Shown here piece after piece: positions 35,301-45,060 of a stretch of DNA of 64,000 nt; within the stretch, counting starts at the first letter, position 1, and each line of letters starts with the position of its first letter. Source of the DNA: Micropterus salmoides. Lineage: Eukaryota; Chordata; Actinopteri; Centrarchiformes; Centrarchidae. The position numbers were made by a program, and so were the translations under genes. The notes beneath the pieces were generated by a model. That model was not told the origin of the DNA. It searched no databases and saw only the letters and a list, made by a program, of their open reading frames with translations. Location: the NCBI RefSeq assembly GCF_014851395.1, contig NW_024044681.1, forward strand, positions 3,906,409 to 3,970,408. Direction: 5' to 3'.

Positions 35301-36275
35301 TATGTCACAGAAGCAGCTTTAACCTTATTTAACCTCATGCAAAGTGCACCGGGATGACGGCCCTGTAACATCGAAAGAGTCGCCTTTATATTCCAGACAC
35401 AGAATGATGAAAGGCGCCTCCCTGTGACTGAACACTAAACACCACATGAAACTAAATGATAACAAACCTTGTGCCTCTCAGCTGGCTGCTGAACAAAAGG
35501 ACTGGTTTCTTCTGGCTAAGCAAACAAACTCGACAGCCGACCTGCCGTCTTCTCTTTTCCAGCAAGACACCTTAGAAATAAAAGCCCCGACCTTAAAATC
35601 TAAATGAATGGGCCAAATAATGAAGAATAATAAGGGCAATAACAAAGCTCATTTACACAAACTGAAAGATTTACTATAAACACTAACTCTCTCCTAAATA
35701 TGGAGACGTTTGATGCTTCCTGAACCCAAACAGGGGTCTGATTTTTATTTATCTATCTGTGTTTATCAGCTGATCAGTGAGCTGAATGTTGGGGACGATC
35801 TGTGTTTGTGTACTCGGGGCCGACCAGTTCGTAACACTCGCGTTTACTGTTAATGTTCTGCTAAAATACAAATCCAGCTTCACCTGTCAGGATCTATGGA
35901 AAGAGGCGCGTCTTCACCAACAATCGTGATCAGGCTCGGCGTCACGTGACGCCGGTTATTAATTATTAGTTATTAATCTACAGCCTCACATTTGATTTAA
36001 ACAGAACTGAGAGTTTGTTCCAGATATACACAGCGTAGAAACTGGACTCCTCCAGCTTTAGTTTGGACTCTGGGGACTGAAAGCAGACCTGGTCCCGGAG
36101 CAGCTGAGAAACGTGTTCGGGCTCTGAACCGCTGTGTCTCTCTCAGGCGAACGACGGCACGGTGGAGGTGGACAGCTGCGGCGTTCTGGAGGCCAGCGTG
36201 GACTCGATGGGTCTGACGCTGCTCAGCACCGACCGGGCCACCGACAGATTTAAAAACCTGACGGACTCCGCCTGA
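23319..36275 (+). CDS. ncaph2: NCAPH2, condensin II complex subunit H2 (kleisin)
   Basis: Kleisin of condensin II: it bridges the SMC2-SMC4 ATPases and binds the HEAT subunits NCAPD3 and NCAPG2, acting in the nucleus on chromosome compaction. Nineteen coding exons with GT-AG borders: 23319-23426, 23652-23753, 23825-23886, 23960-24035, 25983-26039, 27111-27190, 27385-27533, 27804-27919, 28273-28359, 29789-29852, 29930-30031, 30163-30207, 30552-30622, 31777-31891, 32050-32145, 33565-33614, 33707-33808, 33891-34040, 36147-36275. All phases agree and sum to 586 residues (human 605). The N-terminal kleisin region (HLLQPIRELTKNWEIDVA, LLIQGSACIYSKK) binds SMC2; the middle is acidic and variable; KRKRKKPAQLQDFQSW is a conserved basic patch; the C-terminal winged-helix part has LSYEELV, DWEDKIRPLL, DIHDYGDRI and CKYMLASLQL. 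An untranslated first exon probably ends at 21527. Confidence 0.96.
24036..25982 (+). other. ncaph2 intron between coding exons 4 and 5
   Basis: A 1.95 kb intron carrying a 0.68 kb inverted-repeat element (24400-25080). A local stem of TTGCACTGGTG and CACCAGTGCAA lies at 25822-25855. No exon is seen. Confidence 0.7.
24400..25080. mobile_element. Non-autonomous DNA transposon with 26-bp inverted ends
   Basis: AATTGACCCTTTGCTAA plus (G/A)CCACGCCC at 24400-24425 matches inverted 25055-25080 with one mismatch. A frame inside (24474-24755) ends with a CSCTAGRP stretch that resembles the SWIM-type CxC part of some fish transposases, but the following histidine is missing. Superfamily undetermined; the target duplication is not clear. 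Confidence 0.7.
26043..27067. repeat. Minisatellite filling an ncaph2 intron
   Basis: Units of about 20 bp such as TGTGCGCCTGTCTCTCTGAC, with CTTGTCGTCTCT variants on the left (26105-26270) and TTTCTCTGACTTGTG variants on the right. About 50 units. It starts within a few bases of the donor at 26040 and ends about 43 bp before the acceptor at 27110, so it makes up almost the whole intron. It is pyrimidine-rich in the sense direction of transcription. Confidence 0.95.
28480..29600. repeat. Minisatellite in the ncaph2 intron before exon 29789
   Basis: Units combine CGACTTTTCAACGTTTTCTC, CTGCCATGGCTTTTTG and TTTTTTCCCAAAATA, about 50 bp, with shorter 25-bp variants (CTGATATGACTTTTCAACG). About 25 units that decay toward the right end. 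Frames on both strands (FSTFSPAMAFCFF and GENVEKSY types) are repeat translations. Confidence 0.95.
30623..31776 (+). other. ncaph2 intron with probable retroelement debris
   Basis: 1.15 kb. A T-rich run followed by CACAACTTTATTAATCC at 31040-31060 and an A-rich stretch to 31150 look like an inserted, inverted retroposon tail. A minus frame at 30914-31333 shows no known domain. Confidence 0.4.
32412..32950 (+). mobile_element. hAT-type transposon remnant in an ncaph2 intron
   Basis: It starts TTAGGGCCGTCAGCATTAAC, close to the TTAGGGCTGTCACGATTAA ends common in fish hAT elements. A short frame ending near 32699 gives AECTVCEMELKYH, the CxxC part of a BED zinc finger as in hAT/ZBED transposases; it stops before the histidine part. 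The right end is not found. Confidence 0.55.
33266..33450 (+). repeat. Dispersed repeat with octamer, copy A
   Basis: Shares CCCCTCAGTAAAAACAT, GATGCAAATTAGCGCATAT and TGCCTCATTTGCATATTTAA with 61233-61400. Both keep an ATTTGCAT octamer and an ATGCAAAT in opposite directions about 45 bp apart. Confidence 0.8.
34041..36146 (+). other. Last intron of ncaph2
   Basis: A 2.1 kb GT-AG intron. I see no exon, no clear repeat and no RNA gene; frames on the minus strand at 34979-35244 lack domains. Confidence 0.7.
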
Positions 36276-36428
36276 AACTGCCTTCGGACACACGAGCGCT
36301 GCAGTCTCCCTGAAGGTGTTTTACCGCCGCCGAGGTTTCATCGATCGATCATGCTCCTGTAAATAACAAGTTGAGAATAATGTTCACGAGTTTCATCCAA
36401 CAGCTGTTTGTTAAATATGAATGTTTGT

Positions 36429-36434
36429 AATAAA
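36429..36434 (+). terminator. ncaph2 poly(A) signal AATAAA
   Basis: AATAAA 154 bases past the stop, followed by a GT-rich stretch (GTCTGTGTTTTG) 18-30 bases on, as expected for cleavage. Confidence 0.7.
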
Positions 36435-36439
36435 AACTG

Positions 36440-37735
36440 CGTTGAAGAGCAAACGTCTGTGTTTTGACCACGACAGGTTTCAGGATCTGTCTGTCCCATA
36501 ATGCACCGCTTCTCCCAAATGTTCTGATGTTATCGTGTTTATTTCTTCTGTTGCATCGGAGCACAAAGGTTCAGTCGACCTTTCTCCATTTTCTCGTTTA
36601 TTTATGAACCAGCAGGTGAGTTCATTAGAAATTAAAGGAGCTTCTGAAAAGGTGCCAATCATTCGTGTCCGCTCCATTTTTAAATTCTGCGTGGAAATAA
36701 ACACGAGAACGCCAAAACGCTTGGAAATGCGACAGTTTTCTGGGAGAAGTGGTGCATAATTTTTGGTCGTCTTTAATCTGTGTAAACTTTCTGTAACCAT
36801 GTGAACGTCAGGGCCGGCGGTCGCTCCTTTCACACTCGTTTTTGTGTCTCCTGTCTGCAAGAAATGTGGACTTCCAAGTTTGACAGGGGGGCTGCCCTAA
36901 ACCCTCAGGGGGGCCTGCTGAGGGTCTGTGAGGGTCCACATCAGGAGATCAGACCCGAGTTTCTCTCAGACTCCTCGGTATCAAAGCAGAGACGGAACGC
37001 GTCACTGAACACTGAAATCCAGGTTGGATCTACAGTTCGTTACTCCAACATGTTTCCTCCGACCTCGTGGATTCTTCCTCAGAGTAAAATCCTCCTTTAG
37101 TTACATGTTATTTATTATAACTCTGGAGGCCGTCAGGCTGCGATCAGTCACAGCGAGGGAACGTTTCTATCAGTGATGGTGTTGAAGGTGTAAATGTAAA
37201 ACAGACAGAACAGAAGACACATTTGACCAAATAATAATAATCACTATATTTTCTTTGTGAGATGGTGCGGCGCTGCCTCCAGCTGCAGGAACACACGGAT
37301 CAGGCGTAAAACGGGAGCATCGAACTTCATCCAGCCAGAGAGAACGACCAGCGTCCAGCAACACAACACAACGCATCTTAGGTCTACCGGTTGGCGAGCG
37401 GCGAGCCGGTGCGCTGCGGGTGGCCGGTGATCGTTCTCTGGCTGCGTGAAGCCCGACGCAGAGCAGCTGCTGCAAACAACGTGTGCAGCCAGTAGGGAGA
37501 GAACAAAACGCAGCGGCTTCGTTTTCAGTTGTGGGTTTAAAACAAAACAACACTTGTTTATTATGTTTTGAAACGAAATAATGAAAGAAGGAGCCGCACG
37601 TGGGCTGACTTGTCGTTCTGGACTCGTTCTGTCCCGTCAGCTCCAGCCGGATAAAGAAGTCACGACACTGGAAACTGATCTGAAGCTCGTCTACGTCAGG
37701 AGAACAACAGTAAACACCCGCTGATACAAACACAC
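36440..37735. other. Spacer between the converging ncaph2 and sco2 genes
   Basis: 1.3 kb between the two poly(A) signals. A minus frame of 187 codons (37170-37733) is Arg/Ser-rich with no recognisable domain and no conserved splice context. A microsatellite-like ATAATAATAATC lies near 37231. Confidence 0.5.
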
Positions 37736-37738
37736 ACT

Positions 37739-37744
37739 TTTATT
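37739..37744 (-). terminator. sco2 poly(A) signal AATAAA
   Basis: Minus-strand AATAAA about 490 bases past the sco2 stop, followed by GTGTGTGTTTG, a textbook GU-rich downstream element. Confidence 0.65.
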
Positions 37745-38230
37745 TTGGAAAGACAGGCAGCAGCAGGTTCTGGATCAGAACCAGGACCCGGATCAGAGAG
37801 GCTCCAGGAACCAGGAGTCTCAACTTTAAAGAGTTCCAATAAGACAAGAGTTCAAAACCCAAAAGACTCGGAGACGTTCGGACTCCCACGGCGGTCCAGC
37901 AGAAGGGGGCGGGGCTTAGGCTCTCTGTCATCAGTAGAGGCAAAAACAAATTCTGATGAATTAACAAAGTTATTTGTTGTCTTGGTTCTCGGTAGTCTAA
38001 ACTCTGACATGTGAACGTATTAAAGGGACGTCAGAGACAGGACGCCACGTGTGACTTTATCAAAGCAGCTGCTGACGGGCGACTGGATGAATCACCGGCT
38101 CGGTTCAGCTCCACTGTGACAGAAACAGAGTTCTTCCCGCCGAACCGCACATGAACGTGTTTAGAGCGTCCGCCCGGCGAGGACAGCGAGCCGAGGCGTT
38201 CGCGTTCAGTCTGTGGTGTCCGCGCTGCGT

Positions 38231-39052
38231 TCAGGTGCCTCCCAGCGGGACGTAGCTGGTGATGTGGTTCCGGACGCTCTCGGCGATCTGCTCCTCGCTC
38301 TTCATGCGGTTGTAGTAGTCCAGGAAGAGCCCGTCCGGACTGACCAGGTAGATCAGGATGCTGTGATCCACGATGTAGTCCCCGTCCTCGTCCTTGGGCC
38401 CGGCGCTGGCGTACACTCTGTAGTCCCGCCCCGCGTGTTTCACCTCCTCCGGGGTCCCCGTCAGTCCGATCAGACGGGGGTGGAAGTCTTTGACGTAGCG
38501 GGCCAGCGCCGGCACGTCGTCCCGCTCCGGGTCCACGGTGATGAAGACGGGCTGGACGGGCGGCAGCGAGGCGTCCCGGTCCAACGCCGACACCGCGGCG
38601 CTCAGCTTGTCCAGCTCGTCGGGACAGATGTCGGGACAGTGCGTGAAGCCGAAGTACAGCAGCACCCAGCTGCCCAGGAAGTCCTTCTTGGTGCGGCGCC
38701 GCCCGCTGTGGTCCAGGAGGCTGAAGTCGCCCTGACCCAGCGCCACCCGCCGCAGCTGCTCCACGCGCTGCCGTCGCCGCTGCTGCTGCTTCTCCAAGTA
38801 CACGAAGCCCCACGTGGCCAGCAGGCCGCCGCCGAACAGCAGCGTCACCCCCAGGCGCGTCCTCAGCTTCAGACGGGCGGAGGACGAGTCCTGGCCCCCA
38901 GACAGGAAACGCCTCTGAGGAAGGCCGCCGCGATGAGGCGGTCTGACCCGCTGACTCTCTGAGGTCAGCAGGGGGCGGGCGGCGTGAGGAAGACCTCTCA
39001 GGAGTCTTCCTCCTCCACGCAGATCACCCACAATGCACCTGAGCCACAACAT
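38231..39052 (-). CDS. sco2: SCO2, mitochondrial copper chaperone for cytochrome c oxidase
   Basis: SCO2 is an inner-membrane thioredoxin-fold protein that helps deliver copper to the CuA site of COX2. From Met at 39052 the product is 273 residues (human 266). Residues 1-60 are Arg-rich and nearly free of acid residues, a mitochondrial targeting signal. LGVTLLFGGGLLATWGFVYL (about 67-86) is the single membrane segment. The copper ligands are Cys139 and Cys143 in THCPDICPDEL and His230 in YIVDHS. FITVDPERDD and DFHPRLIGLTG are family signatures. The exon starts at 39062 after the acceptor TTTGTGTTGCAG, so the more upstream Met at 39073 would be intronic. The body is one exon, as in mammalian SCO2. 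Convergence with ncaph2 supports sco2 over sco1. A possible in-frame upstream exon lies at 40462-40511. The exon is very CpG-rich. Confidence 0.95.
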   Translation of the reverse strand: MLWLRCIVGDLRGGGRLLRGLPHAARPLLTSESQRVRPPHRGGLPQRRFLSGGQDSSSARLKLRTRLGVTLLFGGGLLATWGFVYLEKQQQRRRQRVEQLRRVALGQGDFSLLDHSGRRRTKKDFLGSWVLLYFGFTHCPDICPDELDKLSAAVSALDRDASLPPVQPVFITVDPERDDVPALARYVKDFHPRLIGLTGTPEEVKHAGRDYRVYASAGPKDEDGDYIVDHSILIYLVSPDGLFLDYYNRMKSEEQIAESVRNHITSYVPLGGT

Positions 39053-39069
39053 CTTCGTCCTCCTGCAAC

Positions 39070-39450
39070 ACAAAGTACTCAGGTAAAAGTACTTATACCA
39101 CAGAGTGCAAATACTCTGTCACAAGTAAACGTCCTGCAGAGTTTAGTCAAGTAGAAGTATTTAAAGTATCCAAAGTAAAAGTACTCGCTGTGTTTATTGA
39201 TTTATTAGGACGGATGTAATTAAATACGTTGTACCCGGTCGAGTACATCACTCTACTACTTATTACTACCAAGCAGTACTTCATATACCATGTTCAGTGG
39301 TTTCATCATCATATGAAATGTGAAGTACTTCGAAGCTGTACGTGTCCGCCTCTGGTTTCAGACTCCTTTACGTTTCATGTTACTATAATATAATATCTCA
39401 GGGGCCGTTTTCTGCACAATGAGTACTTTTACTTCTGATACTTTAGGTAC
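39070..39450. repeat. Dispersed GTAAAAGTACT repeat inside the sco2 first intron
   Basis: CAGGTAAAAGTACTTATACC, GTCACAAGTAAACGTCCTGC and AAAGTAAAAGTACTCGCTGT match the family seen at 20.5 and 22.2 kb. Confidence 0.7.
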
Positions 39451-39754
39451 TTTTGGTCATAATATTTAGAGAGAGAAGATTTAAAACAATTAATGGCTTA
39501 TTTAAATTGTTTAAAGGAAAAATACTGAACATTTGCAGTTTTCTGCTTCTCTGTTTCTCTTTTCACAGAATAAAACTTTATGTATTTGTGTGTTAATGTT
39601 TGTAAAATACAAATATTTGTAGTTTTCGTTTGAAGGAACCGAAGCAGATGTTAGTATCGTGAAACTTTATACAAGTAGTTCAGTAAAAACTACAATATTT
39701 CCCTCAAAGTTAGTGACGGTATTAAGTAGCATAAAGTAAAAGTACACCAAATGA

Positions 39755-40461
39755 GGACTCGAGTACAGTACTTGTAGTACAGTGCAGTACTTGGAGTGCA
39801 GTACTTGGAGTGCAGTACTTGTAGTACAGTGCAGTACTTGGAGTGCAGTACTTGAGTGCAGTACTTGTAGTACAGTACTTGAGTGTAGTACTTGTAGTAC
39901 AGTACTTGGAGTGCAGTACTTGTAGTACAGTACTTGGAGTGCAGTACTTGTAGTACAGTGCAGTACTTGTAGTGCAGTACATGTAGTACAGTGCAGTACT
40001 GGAGTGTAGTACTTGTAGTACAGTACATGTACTGCAGTACTTGGAGTACAGTACTTGGAGTACAGTACTGGAGTACAGTGCAGTACTGGAGTACAGTGCA
40101 GTACTTGTAGTACAGTGCAGTACTTGTAGTACAGTGCAGTACTTGGAGTACAGTACTTGTAGTACAGTGCAGTACTTGGAGTGCAGTACTTGTAGTACAG
40201 TGCAGTACTTGTAGTACAGTGCAGTACTTGGAGTGCAGTACTTGTAGTACAGTGCAGTACTTGGAGTGTAGTACTTGTAGTACAGTACATGTACTGCAGT
40301 ACTTGGAGTACAGTGCAGTACTTGTAGTACAGTGCAGTACTTGAGTACAGTACTTGGAGTACAGTGCAGTACAGTGCAGTACTTGTAGTACAGTGCAGTA
40401 CTTGAGTACAGTACTTGTAGTACAATGCAGTACTTGTAGTACAGTGCAGTACTTGTAGTAC
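39755..40461. repeat. GTACTGCACTGTACTACAA minisatellite in the sco2 first intron
   Basis: About 35 units of 17-25 bp built from CAGTACTTG, GAGTGCAGTACTTG and TAGTACAGTG. Every unit is nearly self-complementary (AGTACT, GTAC), so hairpins are likely. All three minus frames stay open across it because of the repeat. It ends exactly at the likely splice donor of sco2 exon 1. Confidence 0.95.
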
Positions 40462-40511
40462 CTCCTCCCGCCACCAGCGTCAGCACCGAGCAGGAAGTGA
40501 ATCTGCGCCAT
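40462..40511 (-). CDS. sco2: Possible sco2 upstream coding exon (tentative)
   Basis: Minus-strand ATG at 40511 opens MAQIHFLLGADAGGGR and then the bases AG before GTACTA at 40461. Joined to the exon starting at 39062, the two bases complete an Arg codon and the frame runs through Arg-Arg-Thr-Lys into the conserved Met at 39052, adding 20 residues. The phase match may be chance (1 in 3). The ATG lies within a YY1-like promoter element, so it may be too near the cap to be used; then this is 5' UTR only. Confidence 0.35.
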
Positions 40512-40516
40512 CTTGG
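40505..40516 (-). promoter_or_regulatory. YY1-like element at the sco2 promoter
   Basis: The minus strand reads CCAAGATGGCGC, close to the YY1 consensus AAGATGGCGGC that marks start sites of many nuclear genes for mitochondrial proteins. It lies at the 5' edge of the predicted first exon. Confidence 0.45.
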
Positions 40517-40797
40517 ATTTCCCCGCCTGTAGTGAATGTAGTGAATGTAGCTGCGCTTTGACGGGAATAAGTCGTGTTTTCGTTACGTTAAACCCGCCTG
40601 ACGTGGACTCGAACCCTCCTGAAACGGTGCCGGCACGTTCACCTGTGCTCAGCTGCGTTTATATTCTTATTATTCAAACGATGAGTTGCGTTTATTACCG
40701 GGGGAAGTGAGAAACGAGCGCTTCTCCGTGGCAGCCGAACAGGACGCGTTGTTTGCTGCTGACAGCGTCTGTCAGCCGACTGGACTTTATTACTTTG

Positions 40798-40876
40798 CAG
40801 CTGACGGACTGACGGACAGCTGACGGACAGCTGACGGACTGACGGACAGCTGACGGACTGACGGACAGCTGACGGC
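40798..40876. repeat. Short tandem CTGACGGACAG
   Basis: Units CTGACGGACTGACGGACAG and GCTGACGGACA, five to six copies. Confidence 0.9.
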
Positions 40877-41314
40877 TAATAATGCAGCTCCGGTGTGACG
40901 TTATGAGATGACGTCTCCGTCACCTGCTGCCGTGAAGCGAGCTAACGTTACCGGGACGTTGAACACCGGCCGGCCGGTGGCTTGTCCGTAGACAAAAGCT
41001 TCAGACGGAAGAATAAAAACTCACCTTCAGTCTCCGGACGGACCGTTTACCGGATCCGACGTGAGGCCGTCAGAGTCAAACACGTGGACCCGGTTTCACC
41101 TGAACCTGATCCGGGTTCGCTGATTCGGCTCGAAACACGAGGAAACGGATTAAAACTGAACTCTCAGCTAAACAATACAAACAGTCCTCCGTAAATAACG
41201 TGCTTCAGCTTCTAAAACTAATAAATGTTGGTAATAATTCACATAAACGTACATTAAAATGAAACCGTCGGTGAACGTCAGCAGATTCGTGCGCAGCGCC
41301 GCAGCTGAGAGTTT

Positions 41315-41328
41315 CCAGCAGGGGGCGC
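41315..41328 (+). promoter_or_regulatory. CTCF-like motif, + orientation
   Basis: CCAGCAGGGGGCGC fits the CTCF core CCASYAGRKGGCRS at all 14 positions. It lies upstream of sco2, between that gene and the LINE and satellite block. Confidence 0.55.
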
Positions 41329-41789
41329 CGGCGTGTCTGCAGCAGCGTTTATAACCAGATCAGAACACCGAGAGGAAGAAGTCCGCCGGTACAGACTCGG
41401 CACGAGGCTTTTTATTCATTATTATTTATTATTAGTATTACAACAGTGTCTGGCACAGTCAGAGATCTCCAGATATCAGTGCCAACAGGAAACGCTTTAG
41501 GAAGAAAAATAAAACATATATATATTAATAATAATAACAAAAATACAAATGAAACTAAAATAACAGCGATAAAACAGTTAAGGGGCTTCAGTTAATTTTA
41601 AGGCATCAATAAAATGGCTGTTTTTCTTCTTCATGAACAACAGGGCTTGTAAATGCAAAAACAGCTGTGTTTTTATACATTTACATTTGTGGATGTAAAA
41701 TTTAGCCGAGATAATTAAAGTGTTTAAAATCAGTTCATAGTTTTTGTCCTTCATTATAATCCAAATGTGATGTTATCAATTTAATTCAA

Positions 41790-42043
41790 TTCAAATTAGC
41801 TTTATTGGCATGAATGTAACAACAACATTGCCAAAGCATCATATATACAACATCAGAACAATCAGCCCCAAACATTTCATTAAACAAGTAATTAAAGTGT
41901 AAAGTATCAAAGTGTATGTGTGTTTGTGTAAAATAAAAAAAAATATTAAAAAGTCAAAATTAAATAACTAAATAAATCAGTAAGTCTGTGTGTGTGAAAA
42001 ATAAAATAAAATATATTAAAAATAAAATGAATAAACAAACAGT

Positions 42044-42082
<39 letters not shown>

Positions 42083-45060
42083 AATTTAAATAAAACGGTA
42101 AGTGTGTGTATATGTTAATAGACAAAAAAATCAGTATCAAATGTAAAAACAAAACAATTACTAAAATATCAAATGATCAAAATAATAATAATTATCATAT
42201 ATTAATGTTATCTCTAGTGAACCTGGAGATGAGGTTCCAGCCAATCAGACGTGTTACTGTGAGGACAGAAGAAAAACAAATGATCCTCATCACAGAATAT
42301 ACAGCTAGTTGGATCAAAGTTAAATCTACGTGAGAGGAGGTCTGTCGTTAAATACTTTGGAGTGAAGCCCTTTAGTGACAAAGGTAACTTTAAGAAATCT
42401 GCGTAGGAGTGAAGCGACCATCACTGAAGGAGGAAGACGGGGTTGAACACATGAGGTGGTGCATTTTTTGCCATCAAAAGGAAGGCAGATGTCATAATGT
42501 TCACGATTACACTGGATATTAAGTTTTGTACCGAAAGATAAAACATTTCCATAGTTGTCCAGTAAATAACAGACCAAGTGTTGTTTTCCATCCTTATTTC
42601 TACAGAGAATGAATCTGCAGTGCCAGATGGGTACGTCAGTAAAACTGTGTTTGTACAGGAGTTTCCAATATAACAGAACTTTTATAGAAAGTCTTGGAAC
42701 GTCAAAGTAAAAGTTCCCTGGAGACACAATATGCTGGTAGCTCATCATCTTCATAGTCTTTCACTAGAGTCCCTTTTGTCAGATAATGGGGTTTTCTTTT
42801 CCAGAGGTAGGCAAAGGTTTTGGCAGCTTTGTTGGGGACAGACAGAGAGCAGGCTGGGTAAATGTGTCTGGAAAGGCTTTCCATTTTGGTTTGATAGATG
42901 TGACCAAACAGAGAAAGATCTCTGTTTAACCATCTGTCTAATCTTGCTTTACATTCATCCATTTAATGATTCGCTCACTTTAATATCTTTAAGTGTTAGA
43001 CTGCAGTTTTAATAGGATACTGTGCTGCCTCCAGGTGGCAGGTGTGCAGATAACAGTTCACTTGTAACCCGGATGCCTTTGCTGTCAAAGACATTTAACT
43101 GTTCGATATCTGACTTTGTGATGAGGATCGGCAACATTTCAGCTGCAGTTATGTTGCGGCCTTTTATACCTCTGTGGATATTGAAGCGAGGCGTGGTGCC
43201 ACCCGGGAGAGAGACTGAGCTGTTGGTGTCGTTATAAAAACATTTTATAGTATTTTCCCCCAAACTGCAGATCCTTGAAAATAAAGCGGTGCTGTTCCGT
43301 GTCAAACGCCTTGTAAAAATCCAAACAGAGAATAAAGCCGTCGACCTTTATGTGCTCATTCAAGCAAATCAAGGACGAGGCGAACATTATTGTGTACTGA
43401 TCCACCTCTCATAAATCCTGACTGTCACTTATTATTTGAGGAAGATTTGAAAATATGTGTGTTAGTAATTTATAATCATTGTTTAATAATGTAATCGGTT
43501 GTCCAAGAATTTGGGATCTTTGTTTGATCTTGGCTCAGCGTCTGTGGACGTGAGCGGTTGTTTAAAGCTTCTTTAGGTGTTTCAGATAAAAGTGCTTTGA
43601 TATGTTTCTAAAAGTTGGCTGTGAGGCCGTCCGGGCGTCCAGGAGACACCGCAGCGCCTTTTCAAGCTCCTTATACGTGAGCTCTGACTCTGACGTGGGA
43701 ATAAAACCTCTGGTTTGGTTAAAGAAGGCCTCTGTTGCATCAGAAGAATATTGTAAAAGGAATAAACTTCATTGGTTTTAGTTTCAGGATCAGAGCATTC
43801 GTTTTCATTAATGTTCCGATGTTATTTCCTTCCTGGCAGGTTTTCTCTAATCTGCAGAAATAAGAAGAGTTTCTCTCTCCGTCTTGGATCCACTTTGCTC
43901 TGGATCTGATGAAGGCTCCGTTTGCTTTTCTTGTGTATATATATATATATGATCTAATTTGGTTTGTAGTGTAAGAAGTTTCCTTTTGTCAGTATCTGTC
44001 AGTGCGGGTTTATTACAGCAGAGACTTTTCTCTCTGGTTAAATTGGTCTCCTCTAAAAAGGCAGATTGTTTCAGTTGTTTCCTGAAAGAGATTGAAAAGT
44101 TCCTTATTCTGAATTTTAAATATTCCCATTTAGAGCTAGAAGACAGAAGGTCGGGGTCTCGAGTAGTTTCATAAATGATGTCTTCAACCCCTTGGCAATA
44201 CGTTTCAGACTGGAACAAGCTGGCCTCGAGTTTCCAGCGACCCTCGTTTGGTTTGTGATTCTTACTGGTTCTAAGGTGAGATTAATAAAGTGGTGGTCAG
44301 ACGGGAGCAGAAGATCTAGAGCAGTCAGATAATAGTCTGTTACACTGTCAGAGATTAACCAAAAGTCAGTCCTTGATTGACTGAACCATCCGGTTTAAAC
44401 CAAGAGAAGTGTTTTAAGTTGGAGTGTATAAAGCGCCGTGAGTGCTACAGAAACGGACTCGGTGAGGTTACAGTGATGGTTATGACACGTGGAGGGTGAG
44501 CGGTCTAACCGTTCATTAAGTACCATAATGAAGTCTCCTCCTAAGATGATATTAAACTTTTAATGAGCCCGTCGGTTTCAGAGAGAAGATATTTGTTTTG
44601 GTTTGTGTCGTTCTAACCGTGGACATTTCCCAGGATAATAAAAGAGTCTTTAATAGAAGGAACGCAGAGGATCCAGCGACCATCTTTTTGGATGGCACCA
44701 GGGATTTTTCGTCTCCTTCTCCAAAGCGTGAGTTTTGGATTGGCAGTCTTTTATTTCTTTTGGCCACTTGTTCTTCATTTGCACATTGAGTTCTTCTAAC
44801 ATGGCGGCGAGGTTGTTAACGGCTTCGAGTACTGTAGCGTTGGATACCTCTGCTTCGTGTTTAGATTTCTTAAACGAGACAGGTATTTTAGTAGGGGTGT
44901 CGGGAAGAGGACGGCTCACCTTCGTGGAGGAGGTTTCCATGTTGTCGCCATTGGCGTCAGTGCAGTAGTCATGAAGGAAAAGTGCTGTTGCTGCTTCAGC
45001 TTTTTCTTCTTGTTGGATGGCGGCATTTCGCACAACTGGGCATGAAAAGGAAGCGAAATA
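41790..45060 (-). mobile_element. Decayed L1-like LINE
   Basis: On the minus strand: an ORF1-like fragment (45033-44650) with a Leu-rich helix (LEAVNNLAAMLEELNVQMKN) lies first; an endonuclease part follows with GGDF (near 44541-44530) and an S-D-H-H stretch (near 44300); then a linker rich in Lys (44218-43847); reverse-transcriptase motif regions (43305-43009, SLPGGTTPRFNIHRGIKG); and a C-terminal part (42962-42326, DRWLNRDLSLFGHIYQTKME). The 3' end carries CAATAAAGC and an AATTTGAATTGAATT-like tail near 41790. Frames are broken many times and the YxDD catalytic box is not seen. It cannot be active. Confidence 0.85.
42046..42076. repeat. (GT)n microsatellite
   Basis: About 13 GT repeats, followed by TATATATAA. 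Confidence 0.95.

Noticed and set aside
37170..37733. 187-codon minus-strand frame between ncaph2 and sco2
   Set aside because: No domain, odd composition, ends in His-rich low complexity, and it lies past the sco2 poly(A) signal.
38031..38962. Long frames overlapping sco2 in other frames (about 250 codons each strand)
   Set aside because: Shadows of the very GC-rich sco2 exon; they lack family signatures, while the sco2 frame has all ligands.
38965..38978. Further CTCF-like match TCAGCAGGGGGCGG
   Set aside because: 13 of 14 positions, but within the GC-rich sco2 coding sequence where such matches are expected by chance.
39052..39073. Upstream Met at 39073 as the sco2 start
   Set aside because: It lies inside the intron, 11 bases before the acceptor at 39063-39064, so it is not in spliced mRNA.
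39667..40511. Three overlapping minus-strand frames of about 250-270 codons rich in Tyr, Cys and Thr
   Set aside because: All frames are open only because the GTACTGCACTGTACTACAA repeat has no stops. Only the first 50 bases, before the array, are considered as a possible sco2 exon.
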